Shown here piece by piece: positions 7,577 to 16,770 of a stretch of DNA of 64,000 bases. The stretch comes from Streptomyces sp. SID12488. Lineage in GTDB: Bacteria > Actinomycetota > Actinomycetes > Streptomycetales > Streptomycetaceae. Made by a program: the position numbers and the translations under genes. Under the pieces are notes generated by a model. The model ran no database searches. It was not told the origin of the DNA and saw only the letters and a program-made list of their open reading frames with translations. The stretch's first letter is position 1; the number at the start of each line of letters is the position of its first letter. Location: the NCBI RefSeq assembly GCF_010548275.1, contig NZ_JAAGLT010000023.1:94725-158724 (forward strand), read 5' to 3'.

Positions 7577-9502
7577 GTGCCGCTGCTGACCCGCATCAAG
7601 GGACCGCGCGATCTTGACCGGCTCAGCCTGGAACAGCTCGACCAGCTGGCCGAGGAGATCCGGACCTTCCTCGTCGACGCGGTCTCCAAGACCGGCGGCC
7701 ACCTCGGCCCCAACCTCGGGGTCGTCGAGCTCACCATCGCGCTGCACCGGGTCTTCGAGTCGCCGAAGGACAAGGTGCTGTGGGACACGGGCCACCAGTC
7801 CTACGTCCACAAGCTGCTCACCGGCCGCCAGGACTTCTCGCGGCTGAAGATGAAGGGCGGCCTGTCGGGCTACCCCTCGCAGGCCGAGTCCGAGCACGAC
7901 GTCATCGAGAACTCGCACGCCTCGACGGTCCTCGGCTGGGCCGACGGTCTCGCGAAGTCCAACCAGGTGCTGAAGCGCGACGACCACCACGTGGTCGCCG
8001 TCATCGGTGACGGCGCGCTCACCGGCGGTATGGCCTGGGAGGCGCTGAACAACATCGCCGACGCCAAGGACCGCCCGCTGGTCATCGTCGTCAACGACAA
8101 CGAGCGTTCGTACGCGCCGACCATCGGCGGCCTCGCCAACCATCTGGCCACCCTGCGCACGACGGACGGCTACGAGCGGTTCCTCGCCAAGGGCAAGGAC
8201 CTGCTGGAGCGCACCCCGGTCGTCGGCAGGCCGCTGTACGAGACCCTGCACGGCGCCAAGAAGGGCCTCAAGGACTTCATCGCCCCGCAGGGCATGTTCG
8301 AGGACCTGGGGCTCAAGTACGTCGGCCCGATCGACGGCCACGACATCGAGGCCCTGGAGTCCGCGCTGGCCCGCGCCAAGCGCTTCGGCGGCCCGGTCAT
8401 CGTGCACTGCCTCACCGAGAAGGGCCGCGGCTACCAGCCCGCCCTCCAGGACGAGGCCGACCGCTTCCACGGCATCGGCCCCATCCACCCCGACACGGGC
8501 CTGCCGGTCAAGGCCTCGGGCGCCGACTGGACCTCCGTCTTCGGCGACGAGATGGTCGAGCTGGGCCGGGAGCGCGAGGACATCGTCGCGATCACGGCCG
8601 CGATGCTCCAGCCGGTCGGTCTGAAGAAGTTCGCGGACGCCTTCCCGGACCGCATCTACGACGTCGGCATCGCCGAGCAGCACGGCGCCGTCTCGGCGGC
8701 CGGGCTGGCCACCGGGGGAGTGCACCCCGTCTTCGCGGTGTACGCCACCTTCCTCAACCGGGCCTTCGACCAGGTCCTCATGGACGTGGCGCTGCACAAG
8801 TGCGGTGTGACGTTCGTGCTCGACCGGGCCGGCGTCACCGGCACCGACGGGGCTTCGCACAACGGTATGTGGGACATGTCGATCCTCCAGGTCGTCCCCG
8901 GCCTCAGGCTCGCCGCTCCGCGCGACGCCGACCAGGTCCGCGCCCAGCTCCGGGAGGCCGTCCAGGTCGACGACGCGCCGACCGTGGTCCGCTTCTCGAA
9001 GGGCGCCGTCGGCCCCGCCGTACCCGCGGTGGGACGCGTCGGCGGCATGGACGTGCTGCTCGAGCCCGGCACCGACACGCCGGACGTGCTCCTCGTCTCC
9101 GTGGGCGCTCTGGCGCCGATGTGCCTGGAGATCGCCGGGCTGCTGGACCAGCAGGGCATCTCGACCACCGTCGTCGACCCGCGCTGGGTCAAGCCGGTCG
9201 ACGAGGCCATGGCACCGCTCGCCGAGCGACACCGCGTGGTCGTCACCGTCGAGGACAACTCCCGGGTGGGCGGCGTCGGTTCGGCCGTCGCACAGGCCCT
9301 GCGGGACGCGGGGGTCGACGTACCGCTGCGCGACTTCGGTATCCCGCCGCGCTTCCTCGACCACGCCTCCCGGGCCGAGGTCATGGCGGAGATCGGCCTG
9401 ACGGCACCGGACATCGCCCGCCAGGTCACCGGGCTGGTCTCCAGGATCGACGGACGGTTCGAGCAGTCCGAGGTCGACTCGGTGGAGTCCACTCGGGACT
9501 GA
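7577..9502 (+). CDS. dxs: 1-deoxy-D-xylulose-5-phosphate synthase
   Basis: A 641-residue cytoplasmic enzyme that joins pyruvate and glyceraldehyde 3-phosphate to 1-deoxyxylulose 5-phosphate, the first step of the MEP isoprenoid pathway. The thiamine diphosphate motif GDGALTGG lies near residue 145, the catalytic His region is DTGHQSYVHK, and the Glu that starts the cofactor cycle is in IAEQHGAV near residue 365. Length is normal for the family. AAGGAGG at 7565-7571 fixes GTG 7577. A -10-like TAGACT at 7523-7528 gives a short leader. S. coelicolor has a Dxs at the same place and a second elsewhere, so this copy may not be the only one. Confidence 0.95.
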   Translation: MPLLTRIKGPRDLDRLSLEQLDQLAEEIRTFLVDAVSKTGGHLGPNLGVVELTIALHRVFESPKDKVLWDTGHQSYVHKLLTGRQDFSRLKMKGGLSGYPSQAESEHDVIENSHASTVLGWADGLAKSNQVLKRDDHHVVAVIGDGALTGGMAWEALNNIADAKDRPLVIVVNDNERSYAPTIGGLANHLATLRTTDGYERFLAKGKDLLERTPVVGRPLYETLHGAKKGLKDFIAPQGMFEDLGLKYVGPIDGHDIEALESALARAKRFGGPVIVHCLTEKGRGYQPALQDEADRFHGIGPIHPDTGLPVKASGADWTSVFGDEMVELGREREDIVAITAAMLQPVGLKKFADAFPDRIYDVGIAEQHGAVSAAGLATGGVHPVFAVYATFLNRAFDQVLMDVALHKCGVTFVLDRAGVTGTDGASHNGMWDMSILQVVPGLRLAAPRDADQVRAQLREAVQVDDAPTVVRFSKGAVGPAVPAVGRVGGMDVLLEPGTDTPDVLLVSVGALAPMCLEIAGLLDQQGISTTVVDPRWVKPVDEAMAPLAERHRVVVTVEDNSRVGGVGSAVAQALRDAGVDVPLRDFGIPPRFLDHASRAEVMAEIGLTAPDIARQVTGLVSRIDGRFEQSEVDSVESTRD

Positions 9503-9530
9503 CCCGCGACTGACCCACGGCTGAGCTCTG

Positions 9531-9574
9531 ATGGGCCGGTTTCCCCACTCTTTACGGTGGTGGGACCGGCCCAT
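9531..9574 (+). terminator. Terminator after dxs
   Basis: ATGGGCCGGT at 9531-9540 pairs with ACCGGCCCAT at 9565-9574, and GTGG/CCAC adds an inner stem after an internal mismatch. It lies about 30 bases after the dxs stop and before the permease gene. Confidence 0.6.
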
Positions 9575-9659
9575 TAGCGTGAAATCCCTCGCGCCGGGGC
9601 AGGCGCACCACGCCCGCTCTTGATCATGTCCGGGACGACACAGCGTGGGAGGTACGCCC

Positions 9660-11156
9660 GTGAGCAGCACCCTCTTCAGGACGAAGAAGGTCGAACAGTC
9701 CATCCGCGACACCGAGGAACCAGAACACGCGCTCAAGAAATCCCTGTCCGCGCTGGATCTGACGGTCTTCGGCGTCGGTGTCATCATCGGCACCGGCATC
9801 TTCGTCCTCACCGGCACGGTCGCCAAGAACAACGCCGGCCCCGCCGTCGCCCTGGCCTTCGCGGTCGCCGGGGTCGTCTGCGCCCTCGCGGCGCTCTGCT
9901 ACGCCGAGTTCGCGTCCACGGTCCCGGTGGCCGGGTCCGCGTACACGTTCTCCTACGCCTCGCTCGGCGAACTGCCCGCCTGGATCATCGGCTGGGACCT
10001 GGTACTGGAGTTCGCGCTCGGTACGGCGGTGGTGGCCGTCGGCTGGTCCGGGTACATCACCTCGCTCCTCGACAACGCCGGCTGGCACCTGCCGGAGGTG
10101 CTCAGCGGCCGGGACGGGGCCGACGGCTTCGGCTTCGACATCCTCGCCGCGGCACTGGTCCTGGCACTGACCGGCATCCTCGTGCTCGGCACGAAGCTCT
10201 CCGCGCGCGTCACCTCGATCGTCGTCGCCATCAAGGTGACCGTCGTCCTCGTCGTGATCATCGCGGGCGCCTTCTTCGTCAAGGGCGACAACTACCGCCC
10301 GTTCATCCCGAAGGCGCAGGAGGTGCCGGCCGGTGACGGCCTCCAGTCGCCGCTCATCCAGCTGATGTTCGGCTGGGCACCGTCCAACTTCGGTGTGATG
10401 GGCGTCTTCACCGCCGCCTCGGTCGTGTTCTTCGCCTTCATCGGCTTCGACGTGGTGGCCACGGCCGCCGAGGAGACCAGGAACCCGCAACGGGACATGC
10501 CCCGGGGTATCCTCGGCTCCCTCGTCATCTGCACCGCCCTGTACGTCGCGGTGTCGATCGTGGTGACCGGCATGCAGCACTACACCGAACTGTCGGTGAC
10601 CGCGCCGCTCGCCGACGCCTTCAAGGCCACCGGGCACCCGTGGTTCGCGGGCTTCATCAGCTTCGGCGCCGCCGTCGGCCTGACGACGGTCTGCATGATC
10701 CTTCTCCTCGGCCAGACCCGGGTCTTCTTCGCGATGAGCCGCGACGGTCTGCTGCCCCGCTTCTTCTCACACGTCCACCCACGCTTCAGGACCCCGCACC
10801 GGCCGACGATCCTGCTGGGCGTGATCATCGCGATCGTCGCCGGCTTCACCCCGCTGAGCGAACTCGCCGAACTGGTGAACATCGGGACGCTGTTCGCCTT
10901 CGTGGTCGTCGCGATCGGCGTGGTCATCCTCCGTAAATCCCGCCCCGACCTGCCCCGGGCCTTCCGGACCCCGTGGGTGCCGTTCATCCCGATCCTGTCG
11001 GTGCTCGCCTCGTTCTGGCTGATGCTGAATTTGCCCGCCGAGACCTGGCTTCGGTTCGGCGTATGGATGGCGATCGGCTTCCTCGTGTACTTCCTGTACG
11101 GCCGCTCCCACAGCCGCCTCGGACAGCAGCAGAAGGCGACGGCCGACACCAACTGA
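9660..11156 (+). CDS. APC-family amino acid permease
   Basis: A 498-residue integral membrane protein with about twelve hydrophobic segments. The first bears GVIIGTGIFVLTG, the unwound TM1 signature of APC amino acid permeases, and FFAFIGFDVVATAAEE marks TM6 of the cationic amino acid (CAT/YfnA-like) branch. ESPRDMPRG-like text follows TM6 as TRNPQRDMPRG. GTG 9660 is chosen from GGGAGG at 9647-9652; an upstream in-frame GTG at 9645 lacks a ribosome site. It stands alone between the dxs terminator and the convergent NYN gene. The exact amino acid cannot be told. Confidence 0.85.
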   Translation: MSSTLFRTKKVEQSIRDTEEPEHALKKSLSALDLTVFGVGVIIGTGIFVLTGTVAKNNAGPAVALAFAVAGVVCALAALCYAEFASTVPVAGSAYTFSYASLGELPAWIIGWDLVLEFALGTAVVAVGWSGYITSLLDNAGWHLPEVLSGRDGADGFGFDILAAALVLALTGILVLGTKLSARVTSIVVAIKVTVVLVVIIAGAFFVKGDNYRPFIPKAQEVPAGDGLQSPLIQLMFGWAPSNFGVMGVFTAASVVFFAFIGFDVVATAAEETRNPQRDMPRGILGSLVICTALYVAVSIVVTGMQHYTELSVTAPLADAFKATGHPWFAGFISFGAAVGLTTVCMILLLGQTRVFFAMSRDGLLPRFFSHVHPRFRTPHRPTILLGVIIAIVAGFTPLSELAELVNIGTLFAFVVVAIGVVILRKSRPDLPRAFRTPWVPFIPILSVLASFWLMLNLPAETWLRFGVWMAIGFLVYFLYGRSHSRLGQQQKATADTN

Positions 11157-11205
11157 CCTGAGCGGTCGGCGAAGTTGACGATGGCTCCGTACGGTACGAC
11201 GTGTG

Positions 11206-11583
11206 CTAGTCGCTCCGAACCGTACGGGGCCCGGCGACCTCGGCGCCCAACTCCGTGACCCTGCGGCGTAGTTCACGATCGGCGGTGACGACGAGGCGCT
11301 CCCGGTCCGTGAACTCGGCGACCAGCTCGACCATCCGGTCGTCCCCGCTGCCGGGCGCCGACTCCACCCGTACGCCCGGAACCGAATCGACCCCACGAGC
11401 CGCGCCCTCGACCACCAGGACGATCTCCACGGGCCCCGCCCGCCCCGGCAGCCCGCTCTCCGCGTACGCCACCAGCCGGTCCCGCAGACGCTCCGCCGCC
11501 CCGCGCCGGTCCCGCCACCAGCCGTCGGGTACCGAGCCGACGACATTCGCCGCGTCGACGATCACGAGCAGAGGGGCATCCAT
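11206..11583 (-). CDS. Small NYN/PIN-like domain protein
   Basis: A 125-residue protein that is almost all one PIN-like fold. The first strand LLVIVDAANVVG carries the conserved acidic residue and Asn of NYN (YacP-like) nucleases, and VTADRELRRRV near residue 100 carries a second conserved acidic site. Such domains cleave RNA, but activity here is inferred. ATG 11583 is the first start that keeps the strand intact. It converges with the permease (50 bases between stops) and diverges from the propeller-like gene at 11677. No partner gene is apparent. Confidence 0.65.
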   Translation of the reverse strand: MDAPLLVIVDAANVVGSVPDGWWRDRRGAAERLRDRLVAYAESGLPGRAGPVEIVLVVEGAARGVDSVPGVRVESAPGSGDDRMVELVAEFTDRERLVVTADRELRRRVTELGAEVAGPRTVRSD

Positions 11584-11664
11584 GCGGATCAGGGTCGCAC
11601 GCGGGACCGGAATCAGGGATACCGGATGAGGGGGCCGGGGGGCGCGGCGAAGGTAAGAGCACAC

Positions 11665-11670
11665 TAAAGT
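11665..11670 (+). promoter_or_regulatory. -10 box for a probable leaderless start
   Basis: TAAAGT at 11665-11670 is followed by 6 bases and then GTG 11677. Transcription would begin at or next to the start codon. No ribosome-binding site is present, and the -35 region is weak. Confidence 0.5.
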
Positions 11671-11676
11671 AGTCCA

Positions 11677-12747
11677 GTGCCCATTGTTCCTCCTTCCCCT
11701 ACCACGGCCGCGGGGCGTCCCGAGTCGGTCAACGGCGACTGGCTCATACGGGGTCGCGACGGCCGACTGAGCGCGTACGACGCCGTGGGAGACGGGATCG
11801 TCTGCCGCGCGGAGTCCCGGCCCGGCGGGCCCTGGCTCCCGCCCCGGCGCATCGGCGGCGACCTGCGCGTGCATGCCATGGTCGGCGTCGGCCAAGGCCC
11901 CGACGAATACGCACACTTGGCGACGTGGCGGCCCACGGTGAAGGGCGAGGCGGGCCTCGTCCACACCACGCACTTCCGGCCCGCCCTCGCCGCCCTCGAC
12001 TGGACGCGCCTGGGTCACCCGAACGACAAGGGCGACTGGACCGGCGTACCGGCGGTCGCCGTCGACGCGGAGGGCCGCGCCCATGTCTTCGTACGGAACG
12101 CCGTGGGCGGTGTCAGCATGCGAGGCCAGAAGGAGCGCGGCGGGTGGGGCCCCTGGCGCGACCTCAAGGGCGAGGACGTGGAGGAGCAGTTGATGGCCGT
12201 CACGCGTGCCTCCGGACGCGTCGAGCTGTACGGCAACTCGCCTCACGGCATCCTGCGCTGGACGCAGCGCGGACCCGGCCACATCCCGGAACTCGACGAG
12301 ACCCCGTTGAAGGTGACGGCCCGTCGGGGCAGCCTGCGGGCGCTGGTCACGTCCGACGACCATGTGACGCTGTTCTACACGGACGAGACGGACACGGTGT
12401 GCGTGTGGCGGGCGGGCAGCGAGCCGGTCGAACTGCTTCCGGTGGCCGGTCCCGGCCCGGTGTCGGTCATCCGCTGCACGCTGGACGAGGTCGACTGCAC
12501 GTTGCTCGCGCAGCGCTCGGCGAGCGGGCGGGTGGCGTTCGCCGCGTATCCGACCGAGCAGGAGTCGGCGGGGGCGTGGTGGACCGAGTCGGGCCCTCAA
12601 CTCCCCCTGGACGCAAGGGTGTCGCTGACGGAGGACGCGAACGGCAGAGTGGTCGCGGCGACGGCGGTTCCCGGGGGCGGGGAACTCAGGGTCGCCCGGC
12701 GAAAGCGGGAGGCGGGGCTGGCGCTGGAGGCGTGGGTCGTGGTGTGA
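11677..12747 (+). CDS. Hypothetical protein, probable beta-propeller (PLL/tectonin-like)
   Basis: A 356-residue protein of unknown role. It has no signal peptide or membrane segment. It shows repeated short units with Trp and Asp/Gly turns, for example GDWLIRGRDGRLSAY, DWTGVPAVAVDAEGRAHVF and GVSMRGQKERGGWGPW. This pattern is typical of bacterial PLL-like or tectonin-like propellers that bind sugars. The start is GTG 11677, probably leaderless (TAAAGT at 11665-11670). It is divergent from the NYN gene and ends before a long inverted repeat. The fold is inferred; I cannot assign a ligand. Confidence 0.55.
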   Translation: MPIVPPSPTTAAGRPESVNGDWLIRGRDGRLSAYDAVGDGIVCRAESRPGGPWLPPRRIGGDLRVHAMVGVGQGPDEYAHLATWRPTVKGEAGLVHTTHFRPALAALDWTRLGHPNDKGDWTGVPAVAVDAEGRAHVFVRNAVGGVSMRGQKERGGWGPWRDLKGEDVEEQLMAVTRASGRVELYGNSPHGILRWTQRGPGHIPELDETPLKVTARRGSLRALVTSDDHVTLFYTDETDTVCVWRAGSEPVELLPVAGPGPVSVIRCTLDEVDCTLLAQRSASGRVAFAAYPTEQESAGAWWTESGPQLPLDARVSLTEDANGRVVAATAVPGGGELRVARRKREAGLALEAWVVV

Positions 12748-12758
12748 CGGGGTTTCCT

Positions 12759-12943
12759 CGCCCCCGCCGCCCCCTACCCGTCCCATCCCTGGGGGCTGCG
12801 CCCCCAGACCCCCGCTGTCGGCCCTGAAGGGGCCTCGTCCTCAAACGCCGGACGGGCTGAAAGATCCAGCCCCTCCGGCGTTTGAGGAGCGGGGTCTGGG
12901 GCGGAGCCCCAGAAGGACGGGACGGGTAGGGGCGGCGGGGGCG
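12759..12943. terminator. Long inverted repeat between convergent genes (bidirectional terminator/repeat unit)
   Basis: The outer arms, 12759-12784 and 12919-12943, are complementary apart from one extra G/C. Inside lie smaller hairpins: GGGGGC/GCCCCC at 12789-12807, CTCAAACGCCGG paired with CCGGCGTTTGAG (about 12840-12886), and CTGGGGC/GCCCCAG near 12896-12912. This is a common Streptomyces intergenic repeat. It lies between the stop of the propeller-like gene and the stop of fadB, so it can end transcription from both sides. Confidence 0.75.
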
Positions 12944-13005
12944 AAAAACCGAGTGCCCCGCACGCCACCACGGCGTACAGGGCACTCGGAAAGCACAACG
13001 AACCG

Positions 13006-15132
13006 TTACACCGGTACGGAAGCCACCCCAGCCTCCAGGAACCGCTTCCCGTTCACCCGCTCGGAGACACCCTCACGGTCCAGGTACGGCGTGACCCCGC
13101 CCAGGTGGAAGGGCCACCCCGCGCCGGTGATCAGGCACAGGTCGATGTCCTGGGCCTCGGCCACGACACCCTCGTCGAGCATGAGCCCGATCTCCTGGGC
13201 GACCGCGTCGAGCACCCGGTCCCGCACCTGCTCCTCGCTCAGGGCGACATCCCCCTGCTTCAGCAGCGCGGCGACCTCGGGGTCCAACTCGGGCTTCCCG
13301 CTGTCGTACACGTAGAAGCCACGCTTGCCGGCCTTGACGACGGCGGCGAGGTTCGGGGAGACCGTGAAGCGGTCCGGGAACGCCCGGTTGAGCGTCTCCG
13401 AGACGTGCAGGCCGATCGCCGGACCGACCAGCTCCAGCAGCACCAGCGGAGACATCGGCAGACCCAGCGGCTCCACCGCCTTCTCCGCGACCTCGACCGA
13501 CGTACCCTCGTCGATCACGTTCTGGATCTCGCCCATGAAGCGGGTAAGGATACGGTTCACGACGAACGCCGGAGCGTCCTTCACGAGTACCGCGGTCTTC
13601 TTCAGCTTCTTGGCGACACCGAACGCCGTCGCCAGCGAGACGTCGTCGGTCTGCTCGCCGCGCACGATCTCCAGCAGCGGCAGGATCGCGACCGGGTTGA
13701 AGAAGTGGAAGCCCACGACCCGCTCGGGGTTCTTCAGCTTCGACGCCATCTCCGTCACCGACAGGGACGACGTGTTCGTCGCGAGGATCGCGTGCGCCGG
13801 GGCGACCGCCTCGACCTCCGCGAACACCTGCTGCTTGACGCCGATCTCCTCGAAGACGGCCTCGATGATGAAGTCCGCGTCGGAGAAGCCCTCCGCCTTG
13901 TCCAGCACACCGGTGACCAGGGCCTTCAGGCGGTTGGCCTTGTCCTGGTTGACGCGGCCCTTGAGCAGCAGCTTGTCGATCTCGCCGTGGACGTAGCCCA
14001 CACCCTTGTCGACGCGCTCCTGGTCGATGTCGGTCAGCACGACCGGCACCTCGAGGCGGCGCAGGAAGAGCAGGGCGAGCTGCGAGGCCATCAGGCCCGC
14101 GCCGACGACGCCCACCTTGGTGACCGGACGCGCGAGCGACTTGTCCGGCGCACCGGCCGGACGCTTGCCGCGCTTCTGGACCAGGTTGAAGGCGTAGATG
14201 CCGGAGCGCAGTTCGCCACCCATGATCAGGTCGGCGAGCGCGACGTCCTCGGCGTCGTACCCCTTCTGCAGGTCGCCGTCCTTGGCCGCGGCGATGATGT
14301 CCAGCGCGCGGTAGGCGGCCGGGGCGGCACCGTGCACCTTGCTGTCGGCGATGAACCGGCCGCGCGCGACGGCCTGGTCCCAGGCCTCGCCACGGTCGAT
14401 CGCGGGGCGCTCGACGACGATCTCGCCCTTGAGGACGGCGGCCGTCCACAGCAGCGACTGCTCCAGGAAGTCCGCGCCCTCGAAGAGCGCGTCGGCGATC
14501 CCGAGGTCGTAGACCTGGCCGCCCTTGAGCTGCTTGTTCTGGTTGAGCGAGTTCTCGATGATCACCGTGACGGCCTTGTCCGCACCGATCAGGTTCGGCA
14601 GGAGCGTGCAGCCGCCCCAGCCGGGAACCAGACCGAGGAAGACCTCGGGCAGCGAGAAGGCCGGCAGGGCCGCGGAGACGGTCCGGTACGAGCAGTGCAG
14701 ACCGACCTCGACGCCACCGCCCATGGCGGCACCGTTGTAGTAGCCGAAGGTCGGGACCGCGATCTGGGCCAGCCGCTTGAAGACCTCGTGGCCGCCCTTG
14801 CCGATGGCGAGCGCGTCGGAGTGGTTCTTCAGGAGCTCGACGCCCTTGAGGTCCGCGCCGACCGCGAAGATGAATGGCTTGCCGGTGATGCCGACACCGA
14901 CGATCTCACCGGCCGACGCCTCCTTCTCGACCTGGTCGATGGCGATGCTCAGGTTCGCCAGCGAGGCCGGGCCGAAGGTGGTCGGCTTGGTGTGGTCGAA
15001 GCCGTTGTCGAGGGTGATCAGCGCGAAACGACCGGCGTTGAACGGGAGATCGAGGTGGCGTACGTGCGCGGACGTCACGACCTCGTCGGGGAACAGCTCG
15101 GCCGCGCCCTTGAGGAGTTCGGTGGTGCTCAC
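13006..15132 (-). CDS. fadB: Fatty acid oxidation complex alpha subunit (enoyl-CoA hydratase / 3-hydroxyacyl-CoA dehydrogenase)
   Basis: A 708-residue two-domain beta-oxidation enzyme. The N-terminal crotonase domain contains GKPFIFAVGADLKG (oxyanion region) and GAAMGGGVEVGLHC. The NAD-binding domain begins near residue 340 with VGVVGAGLMASQ, and the dehydrogenase C-terminal domain contains GFHFFNPV and DAPAFVVNRIL. It hydrates enoyl-CoA and oxidises the 3-hydroxyacyl-CoA for the thiolase encoded just before it. GTG 15132 overlaps the thiolase TGA by 4 bases, so the pair is coupled. The open frame continues upstream inside fadA and is not part of the gene. Confidence 0.92.
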   Translation of the reverse strand: MSTTELLKGAAELFPDEVVTSAHVRHLDLPFNAGRFALITLDNGFDHTKPTTFGPASLANLSIAIDQVEKEASAGEIVGVGITGKPFIFAVGADLKGVELLKNHSDALAIGKGGHEVFKRLAQIAVPTFGYYNGAAMGGGVEVGLHCSYRTVSAALPAFSLPEVFLGLVPGWGGCTLLPNLIGADKAVTVIIENSLNQNKQLKGGQVYDLGIADALFEGADFLEQSLLWTAAVLKGEIVVERPAIDRGEAWDQAVARGRFIADSKVHGAAPAAYRALDIIAAAKDGDLQKGYDAEDVALADLIMGGELRSGIYAFNLVQKRGKRPAGAPDKSLARPVTKVGVVGAGLMASQLALLFLRRLEVPVVLTDIDQERVDKGVGYVHGEIDKLLLKGRVNQDKANRLKALVTGVLDKAEGFSDADFIIEAVFEEIGVKQQVFAEVEAVAPAHAILATNTSSLSVTEMASKLKNPERVVGFHFFNPVAILPLLEIVRGEQTDDVSLATAFGVAKKLKKTAVLVKDAPAFVVNRILTRFMGEIQNVIDEGTSVEVAEKAVEPLGLPMSPLVLLELVGPAIGLHVSETLNRAFPDRFTVSPNLAAVVKAGKRGFYVYDSGKPELDPEVAALLKQGDVALSEEQVRDRVLDAVAQEIGLMLDEGVVAEAQDIDLCLITGAGWPFHLGGVTPYLDREGVSERVNGKRFLEAGVASVPV

Positions 15133-16355
15133 TTGTCGCCTCCGGCGTCCTTGTGGTTCGGGTTCTCCCAGATGACGGTGGCGCCCATGCCGAAGCCGAC
15201 GCACATGGTGGTCAGGCCGTAACGGACCTCCGGCTGCTCCTCGAACTGGCGAGCGAGCTGCGTCATCAGACGCACACCCGACGAGGCGAGCGGGTGACCG
15301 AAGGCGATGGCGCCGCCGTACTGGTTCACGCGCGCGTCGTCGTCCGCGATGCCGTAGTGGTCGAGGAAGGCCAGCACCTGGACGGCGAAGGCCTCGTTGA
15401 CCTCGAACAGACCGATGTCACCGATGCCGAGGCCGGCCTTGGCGAGGGCCTTCTCGGTTGCCGGGATCGGACCGTAGCCCATGACCTCGGGCTCGACGCC
15501 GACGAAGGCGTACGAGACCAGGCGCATCTTGACGGGCAGGTCGTTCTCGCGCGCGAAGTCCTCGGACGCGATGATCGACGCGGTGGCGCCGTCGTTCAGA
15601 CCGGCCGCGTTGCCGGCGGTGACCCGCCCGTGCACACGGAACGGCGTCTTCAGCCCGCTCAGGTTCTCCAGGGTGGTCCCAGGGCGCATCGGCTCGTCGG
15701 CGGTGACCAGGCCGAAGCCCGTCTCGCCGACCTCCGCGTTGGTGTTCCGTACGGAGATGGGCACCAGGTCCTGCTGGATCTTGCCGTTGGCGTACGCCTT
15801 GGCTGCCTTCTCCTGCGAGCGCACGGCGTACTCGTCGGCGCGCAGCTTGGTGATGTGCGGGTAACGGTCGTGCAGGTTCTCGGCGGTCATGCCCATGAAC
15901 AGGGCCGACTCGTCGACGAGCTTCTCACTCACGAAGCGCGGGTTCGGGTCGACGCCCTCGCCCATGGGGTGACGGCCCATGTGCTCGACGCCACCGGCGA
16001 TGACGACGTCGTACGCGCCGAAGGCGATCGAGCCGGCGGTCGCGGTGACGGCGGTCAGCGCGCCCGCGCACATCCGGTCGATGGAGTAGCCGGGGACGGA
16101 CTGCGGCAGCCCGGCGAGGATGCCCGCGGTGCGGCCCAGGGTCAGACCCTGGTCGCCGATCTGGGTGGTCGCGGCGATGGCGACCTCGTCGATCTTCTTC
16201 GGGTCGAGACCCGGGTTGCGGCGCAGCAGTTCCCGGATCGCCTTGACGACGAGGTCGTCGGCGCGGGTCTCGTGGTAGATGCCCTTCGGGCCCGCCTTGC
16301 CGAACGGGGTGCGGACGCCGTCGACGAAGACGACATCCCTGACGGTACGAGGCAC
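15129..16355 (-). CDS. fadA: Acetyl-CoA acyltransferase (thiolase)
   Basis: A 408-residue thiolase that splits 3-ketoacyl-CoA with CoA to acetyl-CoA and a shortened acyl-CoA. The nucleophile Cys is in SIDRMCAGALTAV near residue 90; the His motif is GHPLASSG and the second Cys lies in TTMCVGFGMGA near the C-terminus. GTG 16355 is supported by CTCCTCC on the + strand at 16363-16369 (GGAGGAG on the coding strand, 7-base gap). It is the first gene of the fadA-fadB operon. A palindrome at 16406-16421, just past a -10 box, is a likely repressor site. Confidence 0.92.
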   Translation of the reverse strand: MPRTVRDVVFVDGVRTPFGKAGPKGIYHETRADDLVVKAIRELLRRNPGLDPKKIDEVAIAATTQIGDQGLTLGRTAGILAGLPQSVPGYSIDRMCAGALTAVTATAGSIAFGAYDVVIAGGVEHMGRHPMGEGVDPNPRFVSEKLVDESALFMGMTAENLHDRYPHITKLRADEYAVRSQEKAAKAYANGKIQQDLVPISVRNTNAEVGETGFGLVTADEPMRPGTTLENLSGLKTPFRVHGRVTAGNAAGLNDGATASIIASEDFARENDLPVKMRLVSYAFVGVEPEVMGYGPIPATEKALAKAGLGIGDIGLFEVNEAFAVQVLAFLDHYGIADDDARVNQYGGAIAFGHPLASSGVRLMTQLARQFEEQPEVRYGLTTMCVGFGMGATVIWENPNHKDAGGDK

Positions 16356-16405
16356 GATGGCTCTCCTCCAAAGGTGCGGGACGGCTCTGCTGCGAAACGC
16401 AACCG

Positions 16406-16431
16406 CTGAGCGGGCGCTCAGGCCCATGCTA
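16406..16431 (-). promoter_or_regulatory. fadA promoter -10 box and adjoining TetR-type palindrome
   Basis: CTGAGCGGGCGCTCAG at 16406-16421 is a perfect inverted repeat with 7-base arms. The coding-strand TAGCAT at 16426-16431 lies directly upstream of it, so the palindrome would cover the transcription start. TGAGCG-N2-CGCTCA resembles sites of acyl-CoA-responsive TetR regulators. No clear -35 box is seen and no such regulator is encoded next to it. Confidence 0.55.
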
Positions 16432-16592
16432 CTTGCGGGTAACTCCGCTGCACACCCCTGGGGGGAGGAGCGGTGAACGTCACACGCTCACATGTTACCG
16501 CCGGTAAGTTCGAGTCGCCTCTCTGACCTGGTCCTACTGGGGCCGAAGCAGCTGTGACCTGCTAGGACGGGTGCAGCGACGATCGGAGGCAA

Positions 16593-16770
16593 GGGGATGC
16601 GACGGACTTCGAGATCCGGGAGGACCGGAACCGGAAGGCGCGCCGTCCGACGCGTGAGCGGGAGACATACCTTCGGCTCACGCAGTAGGGGCACAACAAC
16701 ACGGAAGCCTGCCGGATCGTCGGCATCAACGTGCGAACCGGCAAGAGATGGCGCGACGGCCGGCACTCGC
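16593..16770 (+). mobile_element. Relic of an IS30-family transposase
   Basis: Frame 16593 reads FEIREDRNRKARR, then RERETYLRLTQ, a TAG stop at 16686-16688, then NNTEACRIVGINVRTGKRW and RDGRHS. This is the N-terminal helix-turn-helix region of IS30-type transposases of actinomycetes, with a nonsense codon and no catalytic domain. The rest of the 650-base gap (16356-17005) holds the fadA promoter and more degraded sequence, such as an open stretch around 16846-16910, that I cannot assign. The relic marks the left edge of the accessory block. Confidence 0.65.
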
